NCBI GenBank assembly: GCA_902783155.1
Contig: CACZPR010000064.1
Span: 1 to 34,246 of the forward strand
Length of the DNA: 34,246 bases
Direction of reading: 5' to 3'
DNA from: an uncultured Spirochaetaceae bacterium
Lineage (GTDB): Bacteria; Spirochaetota; Spirochaetia; Treponematales; Treponemataceae
Positions 34,097 to 34,246 of the stretch are shown in pieces (position 1 is the first letter of the stretch; each line of letters opens with the position of its first letter). A model generated the notes under the pieces. The model had not been told where the DNA came from and did not search any database. It saw only the letters and a program-made list of their open reading frames with translations. Made by a program: the position numbers and the translations under genes.

Positions 34097-34246
34097 ATGT
34101 TGACAATGTTTTCAGAAAAAATGATGCAAAAACCTATTGACAAGACTTCCATGATGAGTAAACCCTGTCAACTGTCAACTGTCAACTGTCAACTGTCAAC
34201 TGTCAACTGTCAACTGTCAACTGTCAACTGTCAACTGTCAACTGTC
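34097..34246 (+). CDS. possible leaderless ORF running into a heptamer repeat array, partial
   Basis: From ATG 34097 the frame is open for all 50 codons to the window edge. It starts MLTMFSEKMMQKPIDKTSMM and then enters the CTGTCAA array, translated as a recurring heptapeptide QLSTVNC. The array has no stop in any forward frame but has TGA in the reverse frames. There is no signal peptide or recognisable domain; the case for a gene rests on the promoter spacing and the open frame. If translated, a change of one 7-bp unit would shift the downstream frame. It could equally be non-coding sequence that happens to be open. Confidence 0.35.
   Translation, partial: MLTMFSEKMMQKPIDKTSMMSKPCQLSTVNCQLSTVNCQLSTVNCQLSTV
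34165..34246 (+). repeat. heptanucleotide tandem array (CTGTCAA), continues off window
   Basis: 82 bp equal 11.7 perfect copies of CTGTCAA with no mismatch seen. On the minus strand each unit reads TTGACAG, i.e. a consensus -35 hexamer every 7 bp. The true length is unknown because the window ends inside the array. Confidence 0.95.

Noticed and set aside
34165..34246. CRISPR array
   Set aside because: The unit is 7 bp, perfectly tandem and without spacers.

Overview
This window looks like chromosome from a host-associated Treponema (Spirochaetota), probably of the gut or rumen type. The evidence is a giant SpiroCoCo-type coiled-coil gene, a fused ispDF gene next to carD, a TP0733-like beta-barrel gene next to folD, spirochaete-style lipoboxes (LSSC, AATSC), a stand-alone LuxR-type regulator and a GH9 cellulase lipoprotein. 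Assignments come from reading motifs; no database search was run.

Layout. 1-4995 is a minus-strand run, promoter first: ATC-hydrolase-like protein, RsuA pseudouridine synthase, formate-THF ligase (fhs), then a GH9 lipoprotein that leaves the window at base 1. 5051-7267 (plus) holds a LuxR-type regulator and a HAD phosphatase interrupted by an in-frame TAA. 7364-18010 (plus) is one 3548-residue coiled-coil gene with a membrane anchor and an HTH-like tail. It ends at a bidirectional terminator facing carD-ispDF (minus, 18101-19976). 20057-20924 is a small beta-barrel gene whose promoter spacer contains nine G. 20942-26001 (minus) reads TP0733-like barrel, lipoprotein, rarA fusion, adk. 26103-29160 (plus) is a tightly overlapped folD-folE2-miaB operon. 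29242-32116 (plus) carries LapA-like, SPOR-domain and NlpC/P60 envelope genes. The right end has an Rpn-type nuclease, a small acidic exported protein (both minus), and an ORF running into a CTGTCAA heptamer array that leaves the window.

How the parts fit. Fhs and FolD belong to one-carbon folate metabolism and FolE2 opens pterin synthesis. MiaB and RsuA modify RNA. CarD and the LuxR protein are transcription factors, and the remaining genes are largely envelope or cytoskeletal.

The most notable signals are regulatory or architectural. (1) A 20-bp imperfect palindrome, AAMYACCYTTYTGGRTRGTG, occurs upstream of three genes, each time exactly 20 bp before a -10-like hexamer. This puts its centre at about -42.5, the geometry of a LuxR-type activator box, and one copy precedes the LuxR-type gene itself. 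(2) The beta-barrel promoter has a G9 tract inside an exactly 17-bp spacer, as expected of a phase-variable switch. (3) The giant protein holds 217 eleven-residue units in one register with a single 7-residue slip. (4) Three genes have a -10 box exactly 6 nt before ATG, which implies leaderless mRNAs. (5) The giant gene's leader contains mutually exclusive hairpins. (6) A 7-bp array, not a multiple of 3, sits inside an open frame.
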